Virus record (IMG/VR): IMGVR_UViG_3300006805_000004
Span: 1-43,382 of that record
Strand: one strand, 5' to 3'
DNA: 43,382 bases
Source of the DNA: a virus
Positions 36,734 to 43,348 of the stretch are shown here, piece after piece. The notes beneath the pieces were generated by a model that did no database searches, was not told where the DNA came from, and saw only the letters and a program-made list of their open reading frames with translations. Within the stretch, counting starts at the first letter, position 1. Every line of letters starts with the position of its first letter. A program made the position numbers and the translations under genes.

Positions 36734-37480
36734 ACAAAAATCGAATGGTGTGATCACACCTTCAACCCTTGGATCGGCTGCACAAAGGTCAGCCCGGCGT
36801 GCGATAACTGCTATGCTGAGGCCCTGATGGATGGGCGCTACGGGCGCGTCCAGTGGGGCGCTGGCAATCCGCGCTCGCGCACCGCCCCTTCGACGTGGAG
36901 GCAGCCGCGCAAGTGGAATCGTGACGCCGAAAAGGCGGGCAGGCGTCCGTTCGTGTTCTGCTCGTCGCTGGCCGATGTGTTCGATAACGAGGTTGATCCC
37001 AGATGGCGTGCTGACCTGTTCAAGCTGATCGAAGATACGCCGAACCTTGTCTGGCTTCTCCTGACCAAGCGGATCGGAAACGTAATGCGGATGATGGAGG
37101 GCGTTCGGATGCCCAATAATGTGGCGTTCGGAGCAACGATGGCCGATCAGATGGAATATGACCGCGACCGGATGAAACTCGCCGCCGTCCGCTTCGCGCT
37201 GCATCCGCTGTTCACCTTTGGCAGCTTCGAGCCGTTGCTTGGCCCTGTCATTCTCGACCGGAACTCGCCGGACTGGATTATTGTCGGCGGTGAGAGCGGG
37301 CCGAACGCACGACCGATGGACCTTGATTGGGCGCGCTCGCTGAAACGCCAGAGCGACGACCTTGGGCGCATCTTCAATTTCAAGCAGGTCGGCGGCCGCA
37401 CGTCGGACAAAGGCGGCCACCTTCTTGACGGTCGCGAATATCTCGCGCGCCCCACCCCCACCAACGAAAGGAACATGTAA
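36722..37480 (+). CDS. Gp37/Gp68-family (DUF5131) protein
   Basis: A 252-residue protein. TKIEWCDHTFNPWIGCTKVS, then PACDNCYAE, is the family signature; three Cys in CTKVSPACDNC (C-x6-C-x2-C) could hold an iron-sulfur cluster as in radical-SAM-like enzymes, and NVAFGATM, GSFEPLLGPV and IIVGGESGPNARPM follow as in the family. It is widespread in phages and plasmids; its reaction is unknown. Start is GTG 36722 in repeat B and the end (PTPTNERNM) is repeat C, so it was inserted or exchanged between these junctions. Confidence 0.8.
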   Translation: MGERTKIEWCDHTFNPWIGCTKVSPACDNCYAEALMDGRYGRVQWGAGNPRSRTAPSTWRQPRKWNRDAEKAGRRPFVFCSSLADVFDNEVDPRWRADLFKLIEDTPNLVWLLLTKRIGNVMRMMEGVRMPNNVAFGATMADQMEYDRDRMKLAAVRFALHPLFTFGSFEPLLGPVILDRNSPDWIIVGGESGPNARPMDLDWARSLKRQSDDLGRIFNFKQVGGRTSDKGGHLLDGREYLARPTPTNERNM

Positions 37481-37485
37481 TGGCT
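37451..37485 (+). repeat. junction repeat C, copy 2
   Basis: Exact copy of 34319-34353: end of the DUF5131 gene, GAAAGGA, and ATG GCT of the following gene. Confidence 0.9.
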
Positions 37486-37803
37486 GCCGTGAGGACTAGC
37501 GTCGAGATCGGATCCGGCCTTTCCGATTACGAGGCCGAGATTGACGTCGAGTATCGGATCCACCCCGGCTTCAAGGGCACATGTTACCAGCCCCCGGAAG
37601 AGGCATCTGCCGAGGTTATCGCCGTCACTATCATCGCGGAGGACGGCACGAAATATCCCGCGCCGTGGCTGGCTGACTTGCTGGTAGAGGACGAGGAAAT
37701 TCTGTCGCTGTGCCTATTGGATGCCGACGAACGTCATCAGGACGCACTGGAGGCGCGCGCCGAAGCAAAGCGCGAGGAACGCTGGATGGGAGACGCATCA
37801 TGA
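37480..37803 (+). CDS. hypothetical acidic protein
   Basis: A 107-residue protein. The N-terminal beta part (IGSGLSDYEAEIDVEYRIHP) with GFKGTCYQPPEEASAEVIAV resembles small phage proteins that pair strands around a 'G...Y.PP..AS.EV' motif, and the C-terminus is an acidic helix (DADERHQDALEARAEAKREE). Starts in repeat C. Function unknown. Confidence 0.6.
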   Translation: MAAVRTSVEIGSGLSDYEAEIDVEYRIHPGFKGTCYQPPEEASAEVIAVTIIAEDGTKYPAPWLADLLVEDEEILSLCLLDADERHQDALEARAEAKREERWMGDAS

Positions 37804-37982
37804 GCAATGCAGGAGATAAGCCGGGGTCGCGTTCGCTCCTTCCCGCGAGCGACACTGGCACCCCGATCCAGTTTGTCATGCCGCCTTTGAGGCTCTCCGA
37901 GAAGGCAAAGCACGAGATGGCCGCCATCGAACGTCGGCAGGCGCGCTTCTACCAAACTGCTCACCTTTACTGGTTCGACTGA
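37800..37982 (+). CDS. small hypothetical protein
   Basis: A 60-residue protein, MSNAGDKPGSRSLLPASDTG, then PPLRLSEKAKHEMAAIERRQ. ATGA overlap with the previous gene. Disordered start and one helix; no family recognised. Confidence 0.5.
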   Translation: MSNAGDKPGSRSLLPASDTGTPIQFVMPPLRLSEKAKHEMAAIERRQARFYQTAHLYWFD

Positions 37983-37993
37983 AAGGACACGTC

Positions 37994-38173
37994 ATGACGA
38001 AAGAAGATTGGTCGGCAATCGCCTCGATTGTCACGCAGATCGATTCCGCCATGCGCGCGCCTCACAGCGGCTTTCGTGACGAGCGGATGCAGGAGGCGCT
38101 CAAGATCGCTCGCGATCGTTACGATGCACTGGCGAACGCCCCCAGCCCGAAAGGCCATTCCAATGACCAATAA
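37994..38173 (+). CDS. small helical protein
   Basis: A 59-residue protein, MTKEDWSAIASIVTQIDSAM and a second helix ERMQEALKIARDRYDALANA. A good GAAAGGA site precedes ATG 37994. Its last codons overlap the next gene by 11 bp. No family recognised. Confidence 0.5.
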   Translation: MTKEDWSAIASIVTQIDSAMRAPHSGFRDERMQEALKIARDRYDALANAPSPKGHSNDQ

Positions 38174-38570
38174 CCCCAACCCGACCGGAGATAAGCCGGT
38201 GGTGACGCAGGACGGGCCGTTTCACGTCTCGCGCAGCACCGACGGCAAGAACTATTGGTTCAGTGCGCGTGATGCAGCATCAGGCGTTTCCATTCCGGCG
38301 AAGAGCAAAACCGACGCGCAATTGCTGGTTCGCAGCATCAACATGGCTTGCACATTGTTCGCCACCCGCCACCGCGAGCAAGACACGCTATCCCGCGACG
38401 GGCGGGAGGCCTTTACTGCCGACGAGCTATACGAAATGGTCCGCCCTATTTGGCACTATGCCCCGCGCGGAACCGGCGACGGCGGAATGTTTTTTGCCAG
38501 CGAGCGCGGCCAAATGCTAATGCGTTCTATGGAGAAAATCGCCGCCGCCCTCAAAGCACAGGAAGGATAG
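38163..38570 (+). CDS. conserved phage accessory protein
   Basis: A 135-residue protein. GPFHVSRSTDGKNYWFSARD is a beta-rich N-terminus similar in layout to small phage proteins; the second half is helical (FTADELYEMVRPIWHYAPRG). No catalytic motif seen. The start lies inside the end of the previous gene. Confidence 0.55.
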   Translation: MTNNPNPTGDKPVVTQDGPFHVSRSTDGKNYWFSARDAASGVSIPAKSKTDAQLLVRSINMACTLFATRHREQDTLSRDGREAFTADELYEMVRPIWHYAPRGTGDGGMFFASERGQMLMRSMEKIAAALKAQEG

Positions 38571-38574
38571 GGGG

Positions 38575-39003
38575 ATGCAAGACCTTATCAAGAGGATCGA
38601 GGCGGCGAGCGGACCGGATCGGGAATTGGATGCGGCAATAATGGTCGCACGTGAACCGAACAGCCTCAGACTCCCCAAAGAAGGGGACATTGATGAATAC
38701 GCCGACCCTGCGCGCTCTGGTGATGTGATAACCACGCGTGGTTTTGCTGGTGCTGTCGTGTCGGCACCCAATTACACGGCGTCGCTAGATGCGGCCATCC
38801 GGCTGATTCCAGCTGATTGGGCTTGGCACGTTTCTAAGGTCGACGTCCCAGACGCAGCGTCAAGCGCGACAGTCTGGATACCAAGCCAAAGGACGAAGAT
38901 GCTGCGCAACGAGCGTGCAGATTGCCACAATGCCGCCACCCCTGCCCTCGCTCTATGCGCCGCAGCATTGAAGGCCCGCCAGCAGGAGAACTCACATGGA
39001 TAA
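38575..39003 (+). CDS. phage ABA-sandwich-type protein
   Basis: A 142-residue protein. LIKRIEAASGPDRELDAAIM and YTASLDAAIRLIPADWAWHV, followed by a C-terminal NAATPALALCAAALKARQQE, match the layout of the phage ABA sandwich domain family, small proteins of unknown function common in phage accessory regions. ATG 38575 follows GGAAGGATAGGGG. Confidence 0.65.
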   Translation: MQDLIKRIEAASGPDRELDAAIMVAREPNSLRLPKEGDIDEYADPARSGDVITTRGFAGAVVSAPNYTASLDAAIRLIPADWAWHVSKVDVPDAASSATVWIPSQRTKMLRNERADCHNAATPALALCAAALKARQQENSHG

Positions 39004-39334
39004 GCCAACCGTGAAGCAGGGCCTTGTGGAGCGCCTTCGCACACACTTCGACGATTGCCCGCCAAGGCATAGCGAGACTTCTTCCACGCGCCCGTTGCTG
39101 GTTGAGGCGGCCGCGGAAGTCGAGAGACTGAGGGAGGCTTTGCAAGATGCCATTGGCCAGCTTCACTGGATCAACGCGCAGGCAGAAAACGCTATGGCAA
39201 CGTCTGCCGGGGCCGCCACGTCGAACGGCGATCAAGACGGCGCGCTTCAAATGCTCAACAGCATAGCGTCAGACATCGGCGTCAATGCCATGATGCTTAG
39301 CGACAAGCTGACCGCAGCCCTAGGAGAACCATAA
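38996..39334 (+). CDS. hypothetical helical protein
   Basis: A 112-residue protein. A coiled-coil segment (VEAAAEVERLREALQDAIGQ) leads to a helical C-terminus (LNSIASDIGVNAMMLSDKLT). The ATG overlaps the end of the previous gene by 8 bp with AGGAG upstream. Such 'RLREAL' proteins are frequent in phage accessory blocks; role unknown. Confidence 0.55.
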   Translation: MDKPTVKQGLVERLRTHFDDCPPRHSETSSTRPLLVEAAAEVERLREALQDAIGQLHWINAQAENAMATSAGAATSNGDQDGALQMLNSIASDIGVNAMMLSDKLTAALGEP

Positions 39335-39606
39335 TGTCTGATGACGTGGAGAAGATCGCCCTGATCTACGTGCGCTGGTCCGATGACGGCCAGCATATCC
39401 GCAAGTGGTCGCGCGACCCCTTCGACGGCGGCGAGCCGATGTATAGCCGCTCGTTCCTGCTATCAGAGGAAAGGGTGGAGGCTGCATCTCGTGGGCTTGC
39501 GAAACATGATCGCATAGAGATTTGCAGCGACGCGACTTACAGGCTCTCAACCTACGGCCCGAAAGCCATTTCGGCAATCGTCGCTGCTATCGGGGAGGGG
39601 AAGTGA
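39334..39606 (+). CDS. [13 protein letters not shown]-motif protein, second copy
   Basis: A 90-residue protein. [20 protein letters not shown] matches the C-terminal third of the protein at 28180-28476, but here it is near the N-terminus and is followed by a different C-terminal part (ATYRLSTYGPKAISAIVAAI). AGGAGAACCATA precedes the start. Function unknown. Confidence 0.6.
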   Translation: MSDDVEKIALIYVRWSDDGQHIRKWSRDPFDGGEPMYSRSFLLSEERVEAASRGLAKHDRIEICSDATYRLSTYGPKAISAIVAAIGEGK

Positions 39607-39845
39607 TGGACTTCGGGATCGGCAATTTTGGAGTGCCCATCATGGTAAGCCACCATGCCATGAAAGACACGGATCAGCGCCTGTTCCCTGCTTCAAGGCA
39701 CCGCAGCAGGCGCATCCACAAGAAGCTCGTCAAAAGGTTCGGTGGCGAGTTCAGGCGGGTTCCCTGCATCTACCAAACTCCGCAGGGGCTAGTTGCGCAC
39801 CCAGCTTTGTATGAGCAACTGAAACGCACAATTGGACGCCCATGA
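39606..39845 (+). CDS. hypothetical basic protein
   Basis: A 79-residue protein with a strongly basic middle (RHRSRRIHKKLVKRFGGEFR) and a C-terminal domain (YQTPQGLVAHPALYEQLKRT). The VPC.Y.T..G...HP..Y..L pattern occurs in small phage proteins. TGATG-coupled start. Possibly nucleic acid binding; unknown. Confidence 0.55.
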   Translation: MDFGIGNFGVPIMVSHHAMKDTDQRLFPASRHRSRRIHKKLVKRFGGEFRRVPCIYQTPQGLVAHPALYEQLKRTIGRP

Positions 39846-39940
39846 ACCCCATCCGCCACGGCGAGAGAGTCGCCAAGGTGCTTGCGGCAATGATGCTGGT
39901 CGGGGTGCTGGTTGCGGTGTTTCAAGCTGCCTTCAAGTGA
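39842..39940 (+). CDS. very small membrane protein
   Basis: A 32-residue peptide, MNPIRHGERVAKVLAAMMLV then GVLVAVFQAAFK: a basic N-terminus and one transmembrane helix. ATGA overlap with the previous gene supports translation. Function unknown. Confidence 0.5.
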   Translation: MNPIRHGERVAKVLAAMMLVGVLVAVFQAAFK

Positions 39941-40092
39941 GGCGCGCGTTTTCAACGGATGGCGGGATTTGTGGAAAGGTGGGGTGCCGTCTTTCCGGCT
40001 GTCAGCGCGGGGCGTTTGCTCTTGAACGGGCCGGATGGAATTGCACCACCAATTGTCTTTCGACTACCCCGAAACCGAGGCGCACCAGCTAA
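39937..40092 (+). CDS. possible small Cys-rich protein
   Basis: A 51-residue reading from GTG 39937 (GTGA overlap with the previous stop) with five Cys (GGICGKVGCRLSGCQR, NCTTNC). It overlaps the next candidate (40035-40187) by 58 bp in another frame, so at most one may be real. No ribosome binding site is clear. Confidence 0.3.
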   Translation: MRRAFSTDGGICGKVGCRLSGCQRGAFALERAGWNCTTNCLSTTPKPRRTS

Positions 40093-40187
40093 TTGCGCTT
40101 CGACCCGCCGCGCACGATTTTGTTAACACAAGAGCGGGTGGGGATCAAGGTTTATTGCGGATTCAGGCGGGATTTGGTATGGAGTGA
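40035..40187 (+). CDS. possible small hypothetical protein
   Basis: A 50-residue reading, MELHHQLSFDYPETEAHQLI, then ALRPAAHDFVNTRAGGDQGL. Its stop shares the A of the next ATG (TGATG), which suggests coupling. It competes with the 39937-40092 frame. Low confidence. Confidence 0.35.
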   Translation: MELHHQLSFDYPETEAHQLIALRPAAHDFVNTRAGGDQGLLRIQAGFGME

Positions 40188-40339
40188 TGATGAGCTGGGA
40201 CTGGACAAAAGCGCGCACCTATAAGGTCCATATGCCCGTGCCGATGCTTCGCGAGCAGCAGTATTACGTGATGGCGAGCATGAAGCGCCAGTATGACGAG
40301 TATGTCGCTAGTCTGGAAGCGCGTCACTCCAAGCCTTAA
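40187..40339 (+). CDS. last rightward gene, small hypothetical
   Basis: A 50-residue protein (MMSWDWTKARTYKVHMPVPM, EQQYYVMASMKRQYDEYVAS). GGAG at 40181-40184 better fits the second ATG (40190). Its end overlaps the end of the Rz1-like gene by 32 bp in the opposite direction, so the two arms converge here; no hairpin terminator is visible at the meeting point. Confidence 0.5.
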   Translation: MMSWDWTKARTYKVHMPVPMLREQQYYVMASMKRQYDEYVASLEARHSKP

Positions 40340-40553
40340 CCCCCTGCGCCTGCGCTGCGCATTTACCGTAAAGCGTCACCACCGTCTCCTCCCAAAGCAA
40401 CCTTGCCGGATCGACGAACGGCTCAGGGATTGGCGGGAGGGTCGGGCAAGGCTGGCGTAGCGCCGCTGGCAGCCCGGTTTGCACTTTCAACCGAGGACCG
40501 CAGCCCGTCAACAACAGCGACAGGGGGAGCGCAATCAGCAGGAACTTCGACAT
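40308..40553 (-). CDS. Rz1-like outer-membrane spanin lipoprotein
   Basis: An 81-residue protein. The signal MSKFLLIALPLSLLLTGC has its lipobox LTGC at residues 15-18; after cleavage the Pro-rich chain (CPTLPPIPEPFVDPARL) would sit in the periplasm anchored to the outer membrane. The gene starts inside the Rz-like gene in another frame and extends past its end, the classic nested spanin arrangement. It completes lysis by fusing inner and outer membranes with Rz. Confidence 0.75.
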   Translation of the reverse strand: MSKFLLIALPLSLLLTGCGPRLKVQTGLPAALRQPCPTLPPIPEPFVDPARLLWEETVVTLYGKCAAQAQGVKAWSDALPD

Positions 40554-40803
40554 TGCGATACTCTCTCTCGATAATCGTTCGGGTGTTGTAGGATTGGCGG
40601 TCAAGAGCGGCATCGGTTTTCGCCACCTTGTCGGAAGCTATCTCGCCGCGTTCGCGCGCCTTGTCTGCCACTTCCTGTAGCTTGCGCTCGACCTTTGCCA
40701 TGTCGGCGTCGGCTTTCCATCCCCGCACGGTGTAGCCCATTCCGAAGCAGGCCGTAGCGGCGAGGATGCCAGCGAGGATTTTGTATTGCAGGGGGATAAT
40801 CAT
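40423..40803 (-). CDS. Rz-like inner-membrane spanin
   Basis: A 126-residue protein. Residues 7-25 form an N-terminal transmembrane anchor (KILAGILAATACFGMGYTVR), followed by a periplasmic coiled coil (DADMAKVERKLQEVADKARE) and a Pro-rich tail. Size, topology and the nested lipoprotein gene identify an i-spanin. It is downstream of lysozyme and the two-TM protein on the minus strand. Confidence 0.75.
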   Translation of the reverse strand: MIIPLQYKILAGILAATACFGMGYTVRGWKADADMAKVERKLQEVADKARERGEIASDKVAKTDAALDRQSYNTRTIIEREYRNVEVPADCAPPVAVVDGLRSSVESANRAASGATPALPDPPANP

Positions 40804-40837
40804 TGCCAGAATCTCGCAGATTTGCTAGGGTGACGAC

Positions 40838-41191
40838 ATGGGCAAGAGGCGCCTTGAGACGAAGCCAATCTACGCTCCCGCAGTCACGCCTACGGCAGTG
40901 CCGGAGGATTTCGACCGCACGAAGCGCCTTGATTTCTGGAACGATCCAGACCGATGGGACGGCATTGACGACACGCACAAAACCATGATTTGGGAGGTGC
41001 GTCGTCGTGACAGAATTGACGTTGGGTCGACAAAGCCAGCCGACCCATTCGCCAATTGCGCAAACCCATATGCAAATGCTCTCAACCACGGCATCGGGTG
41101 GCCGCCAGCCCCATACTATGCGGAAAGGCTCCAGTCGGATGCCTATCTCAACCAAGGGCTTTTCGGAAAGCTGTTCGGGAGTCCATTCTAA
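40838..41191 (+). CDS. plus-strand gene inside the lysis block
   Basis: A 117-residue soluble protein, basic at the start (MGKRRLETKPIYAPAVTPTA), then acidic and aromatic (FDRTKRLDFWNDPDRWDGID) and Pro/Tyr-rich at the end. It opposes its minus-strand neighbours, which leave exactly this interval free (40804-41191), and AGGGTGA precedes ATG 40838. An isolated reversed gene between lysis genes is typical of a moron acquired separately. No family recognised; no convincing promoter is seen apart from a GATAAT at 40795-40800 without -35. Confidence 0.55.
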   Translation: MGKRRLETKPIYAPAVTPTAVPEDFDRTKRLDFWNDPDRWDGIDDTHKTMIWEVRRRDRIDVGSTKPADPFANCANPYANALNHGIGWPPAPYYAERLQSDAYLNQGLFGKLFGSPF

Positions 41192-41479
41192 TCATTCGTC
41201 ACCACCAGAATTGGCTTCCAGCGAGATGCCTCCAGCCGTTCCCTTGAAGTTGCGGATTGCCGAGCGCATTGTCAGGCCAAGCGTCACAAGGCCGCTCATT
41301 GCCAACACGCCGTAAAGCGCGTTTCCGAGGATCGTAAGGCGCTGCGCTTCCGTTCCCGCAGGCCAGTCCCAACGAATGAGCGTCACCAGCCATATCGACA
41401 TGAAAAGGGCGGCAACGCCACCGGCAAGCCATGCGACACCGTAGAGCCAGTTGCGCCATAGCGGAGAGGGCGGCGTCAC
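41192..41479 (-). CDS. two-TM membrane protein, holin/antiholin candidate
   Basis: A 95-residue protein with two transmembrane helices (NWLYGVAWLAGGVAALFMSI, then WLVTLI; and NALYGVLAMSGLVTLGLTMR), a short linker (RWDWPAGTEAQR) and an acidic C-terminus. GTG 41479 overlaps the lysozyme stop (GTGA), which sets the start. Position between lysozyme and spanins suggests a holin or an antiholin for the T7-like holin at 97-303. Confidence 0.6.
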   Translation of the reverse strand: MTPPSPLWRNWLYGVAWLAGGVAALFMSIWLVTLIRWDWPAGTEAQRLTILGNALYGVLAMSGLVTLGLTMRSAIRNFKGTAGGISLEANSGGDE

Positions 41480-41907
41480 GATCCGGCCCGATACAAAGCG
41501 GCCTCGTCGGCGCGGCGGTTGACAAGGCCCTTCAAAACCCTCCCCCCGCCACGAACCCACATGCCGAACGCCTGCGCGGCTCGCACGAAATCACCCGCGT
41601 TGTGGGCTTTCAGGACCGACGAACGCGCAAAGCCTTCTTCACCGATGTTGAACGCCAGTGCGACCATTGCGTCGAACTGTTCCTGCGTCGGATTCTTCGC
41701 GAGTGCGGAAACCTTTTTCTCAAAACGCGCAAGGTCTTTCCGAAGCAGCGCCTCCGCCTCCGGCTCGGTGATCGTCATGCCGGGTTTGACATGCTTGCCA
41801 GTTGAGCCATAGCCGATAGTTAAAACACCCGCCGCGCATTTGTATGCCTTCAGTTCTAGGCCCTCCCAACGCTTGATGAGCGCGAGGCCCTTAGGTCCGA
41901 TGTTCAT
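41476..41907 (-). CDS. endolysin, GH24 phage lysozyme
   Basis: A 143-residue muramidase. The catalytic signature is E15-x8-C24-x5-T30 in WEGLELKAYKCAAGVLTIGY, then GST; the usual Asp is Cys, as in the P1 Lyz type. TQEQFDAMVALAFNIG and the later QAFGMWVRGGGRVLKGLVNR, RRADEAALY complete the fold. It has no SAR or signal sequence, so it needs a holin to reach the wall. ATG 41907 follows the previous TGA by two bases; an in-frame ATG at 41919 is possible. Confidence 0.85.
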   Translation of the reverse strand: MNIGPKGLALIKRWEGLELKAYKCAAGVLTIGYGSTGKHVKPGMTITEPEAEALLRKDLARFEKKVSALAKNPTQEQFDAMVALAFNIGEEGFARSSVLKAHNAGDFVRAAQAFGMWVRGGGRVLKGLVNRRADEAALYRAGS

Positions 41908-41909
41908 TG

Positions 41910-42191
41910 TCACCCCCATTGCTTTGCCAGCGCCTCAGCCATGAGCGCCGAATAGGCCACCGCATCCTCTGCGCTGTCCCTGTGGAATCCCTTGCGTTGA
42001 TGCTGCCGAGCGAGCTTCAACAGGAGCATGAAGCCCCAGCCCTCTGCCTCGGTCATGTCCCGCCCGGTGATCGCGTTGAACGCCCGCACAGTGGATGCCA
42101 TTGACCGTTCACCTTCCGGCTGGTCATATTCCTGACCGCGTTCGGCCATGAGAGACGAAGCGCGTTCCAGGAACTCGATAGCATCGCACAT
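41910..42191 (-). CDS. conserved phage protein (DUF6378-like)
   Basis: A 93-residue protein: AIEFLERASSLMAERGQEYD, QPEGERSMASTVRAFNAITG, then MTEAEGWGFMLLLKLARQHQ. The pattern (AAELM..RG..YD...GERSM...V.AFNAITGR.MTE.EGW.FM..LK.AR) is a widespread phage protein of unknown role. The first 46 codons overlap the 3' end of the phosphoesterase gene in another frame. Confidence 0.7.
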   Translation of the reverse strand: MCDAIEFLERASSLMAERGQEYDQPEGERSMASTVRAFNAITGRDMTEAEGWGFMLLLKLARQHQRKGFHRDSAEDAVAYSALMAEALAKQWG

Positions 42192-43345
42192 TGGATCATC
42201 TCCGGTGTGACTGTCACCGTGCCGACTTCCCCGAACAGGCGGTGATAGGTGATTGCGGTGATTGCGCGCTCGGAGAACCAGCCGCCCCGAGCTGCGTAAG
42301 CATCACGTGCCGCAAGCGTCGGATGCTGGATCACAACGGCGCCGGGATGCTCTTTCACTTCCCGATGATGGCGGTGTCCGGTGTGGATATAGACCTTGCT
42401 GCACCTGCCCCACATTTCGCGGAACTGCGCCGCAAATAGCGTCGGGAGAGCGGCGTTCTTGCTCAGGTGGCCATGATGGAACCCAAGCATCACATTGCCC
42501 CATTCCAGCGCGAAATAGGGCAATTCGCTATCGTGGACGACAATGCGCGGCTCATCCTCGTAGAGCGCCGCAAACAGGTTGCGCAGCCACAACGACGAGG
42601 CGAGGTCGTGATTGCCCTCAGAGATAACGAGGATCACGCTACGGTGCTTCTGGAGCGCCAGAGAGACAAGCTGGCGGATCAGACGGATCGAAACCTTGAC
42701 GACCTTGCCGAACCGGCTGTCAGCGTCCAGCACGTGCCCGTGCGTCGGGGTGACGGGCGCGAAGCCATCATAGTGGACGAAATCGCCCTTGATGCTGATA
42801 ACCGCGGTATCGGAAGTGGGAGAACCGGCCACCATTGCCTGCATTGCGGCGATGCCGGTTGCCTCAGCTATGTTAACGTCCCAATCGGCGCCGCCCTCCT
42901 CATGCCAAGCCAGCATCCCGACATGGTAATCGGTGAAAGTGTAGAGGGTGCAGAGCGCCGTTGTCGTGCCGGTCGGGGCAGGAAGCGGAGCAACAGGCGT
43001 AATAGCTTCTGCCATCGCCGCAACGGCTTCTTCCATAGCCTCGGCAAGCCGCGCCTGATCTGGGTGCTGACGCTCCCAAACCCGTTCGACTTCGCCATCT
43101 GCCCCGCGCTGGACAGTGACTTTCCCCATGTGATAGCCGGGGGCCGTTCCCCACTCGAAATGACCCGGCGCATAACCCGACTTTGCGGCGCGCGCCTTTA
43201 CCCGGCGGACCGCTTTGCTGATCGTGTCGTTTCCTAGCCCTAAAGCCCGTTCTGCCGCGTTCCCGCTGCCATGCTCCTTGATTGCGTCTAACGCGCGCCG
43301 CTCAACGTCGGTCGCATATTCGTATAGTGCTTCATCGACTGGCAT
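42053..43345 (-). CDS. winged-HTH metallophosphoesterase
   Basis: A 430-residue protein. An N-terminal HTH (GSGNAAERALGLGNDTISKA, residues 26-45) and a linker precede a calcineurin-like phosphoesterase with its metal motifs: TDYHVG (138-143), KGDFVHYDG (186-194), EGNHD (243-247), FHHGH (289-293) and HTGHRHH (321-327). Similar fusions occur in phage late regions; DNA or nucleotide substrates are plausible but unproven. The last ~46 residues (MLSSSWNALRLSWPNAVRNM) look like out-of-frame reading of the next gene, giving a 139-bp overlap. ATG 43345 has AAAGG seven bases upstream, in the terminal repeat. Confidence 0.75.
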   Translation of the reverse strand: MPVDEALYEYATDVERRALDAIKEHGSGNAAERALGLGNDTISKAVRRVKARAAKSGYAPGHFEWGTAPGYHMGKVTVQRGADGEVERVWERQHPDQARLAEAMEEAVAAMAEAITPVAPLPAPTGTTTALCTLYTFTDYHVGMLAWHEEGGADWDVNIAEATGIAAMQAMVAGSPTSDTAVISIKGDFVHYDGFAPVTPTHGHVLDADSRFGKVVKVSIRLIRQLVSLALQKHRSVILVISEGNHDLASSLWLRNLFAALYEDEPRIVVHDSELPYFALEWGNVMLGFHHGHLSKNAALPTLFAAQFREMWGRCSKVYIHTGHRHHREVKEHPGAVVIQHPTLAARDAYAARGGWFSERAITAITYHRLFGEVGTVTVTPEMIQCAMLSSSWNALRLSWPNAVRNMTSRKVNGQWHPLCGRSTRSPGGT

Positions 43346-43348
43346 AAC

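Noticed and set aside
40795-40800. GATAAT as -10 box for the plus-strand gene at 40838
   Set aside because: No acceptable -35 lies 16-18 bases upstream, so a promoter cannot be claimed.
40601-41155. Minus-strand open frame of 184 codons opposite the plus-strand gene at 40838
   Set aside because: It has Trp/Arg/Cys-rich antisense composition, no ribosome binding site, and overlaps the Rz-like gene in another frame for its last part.
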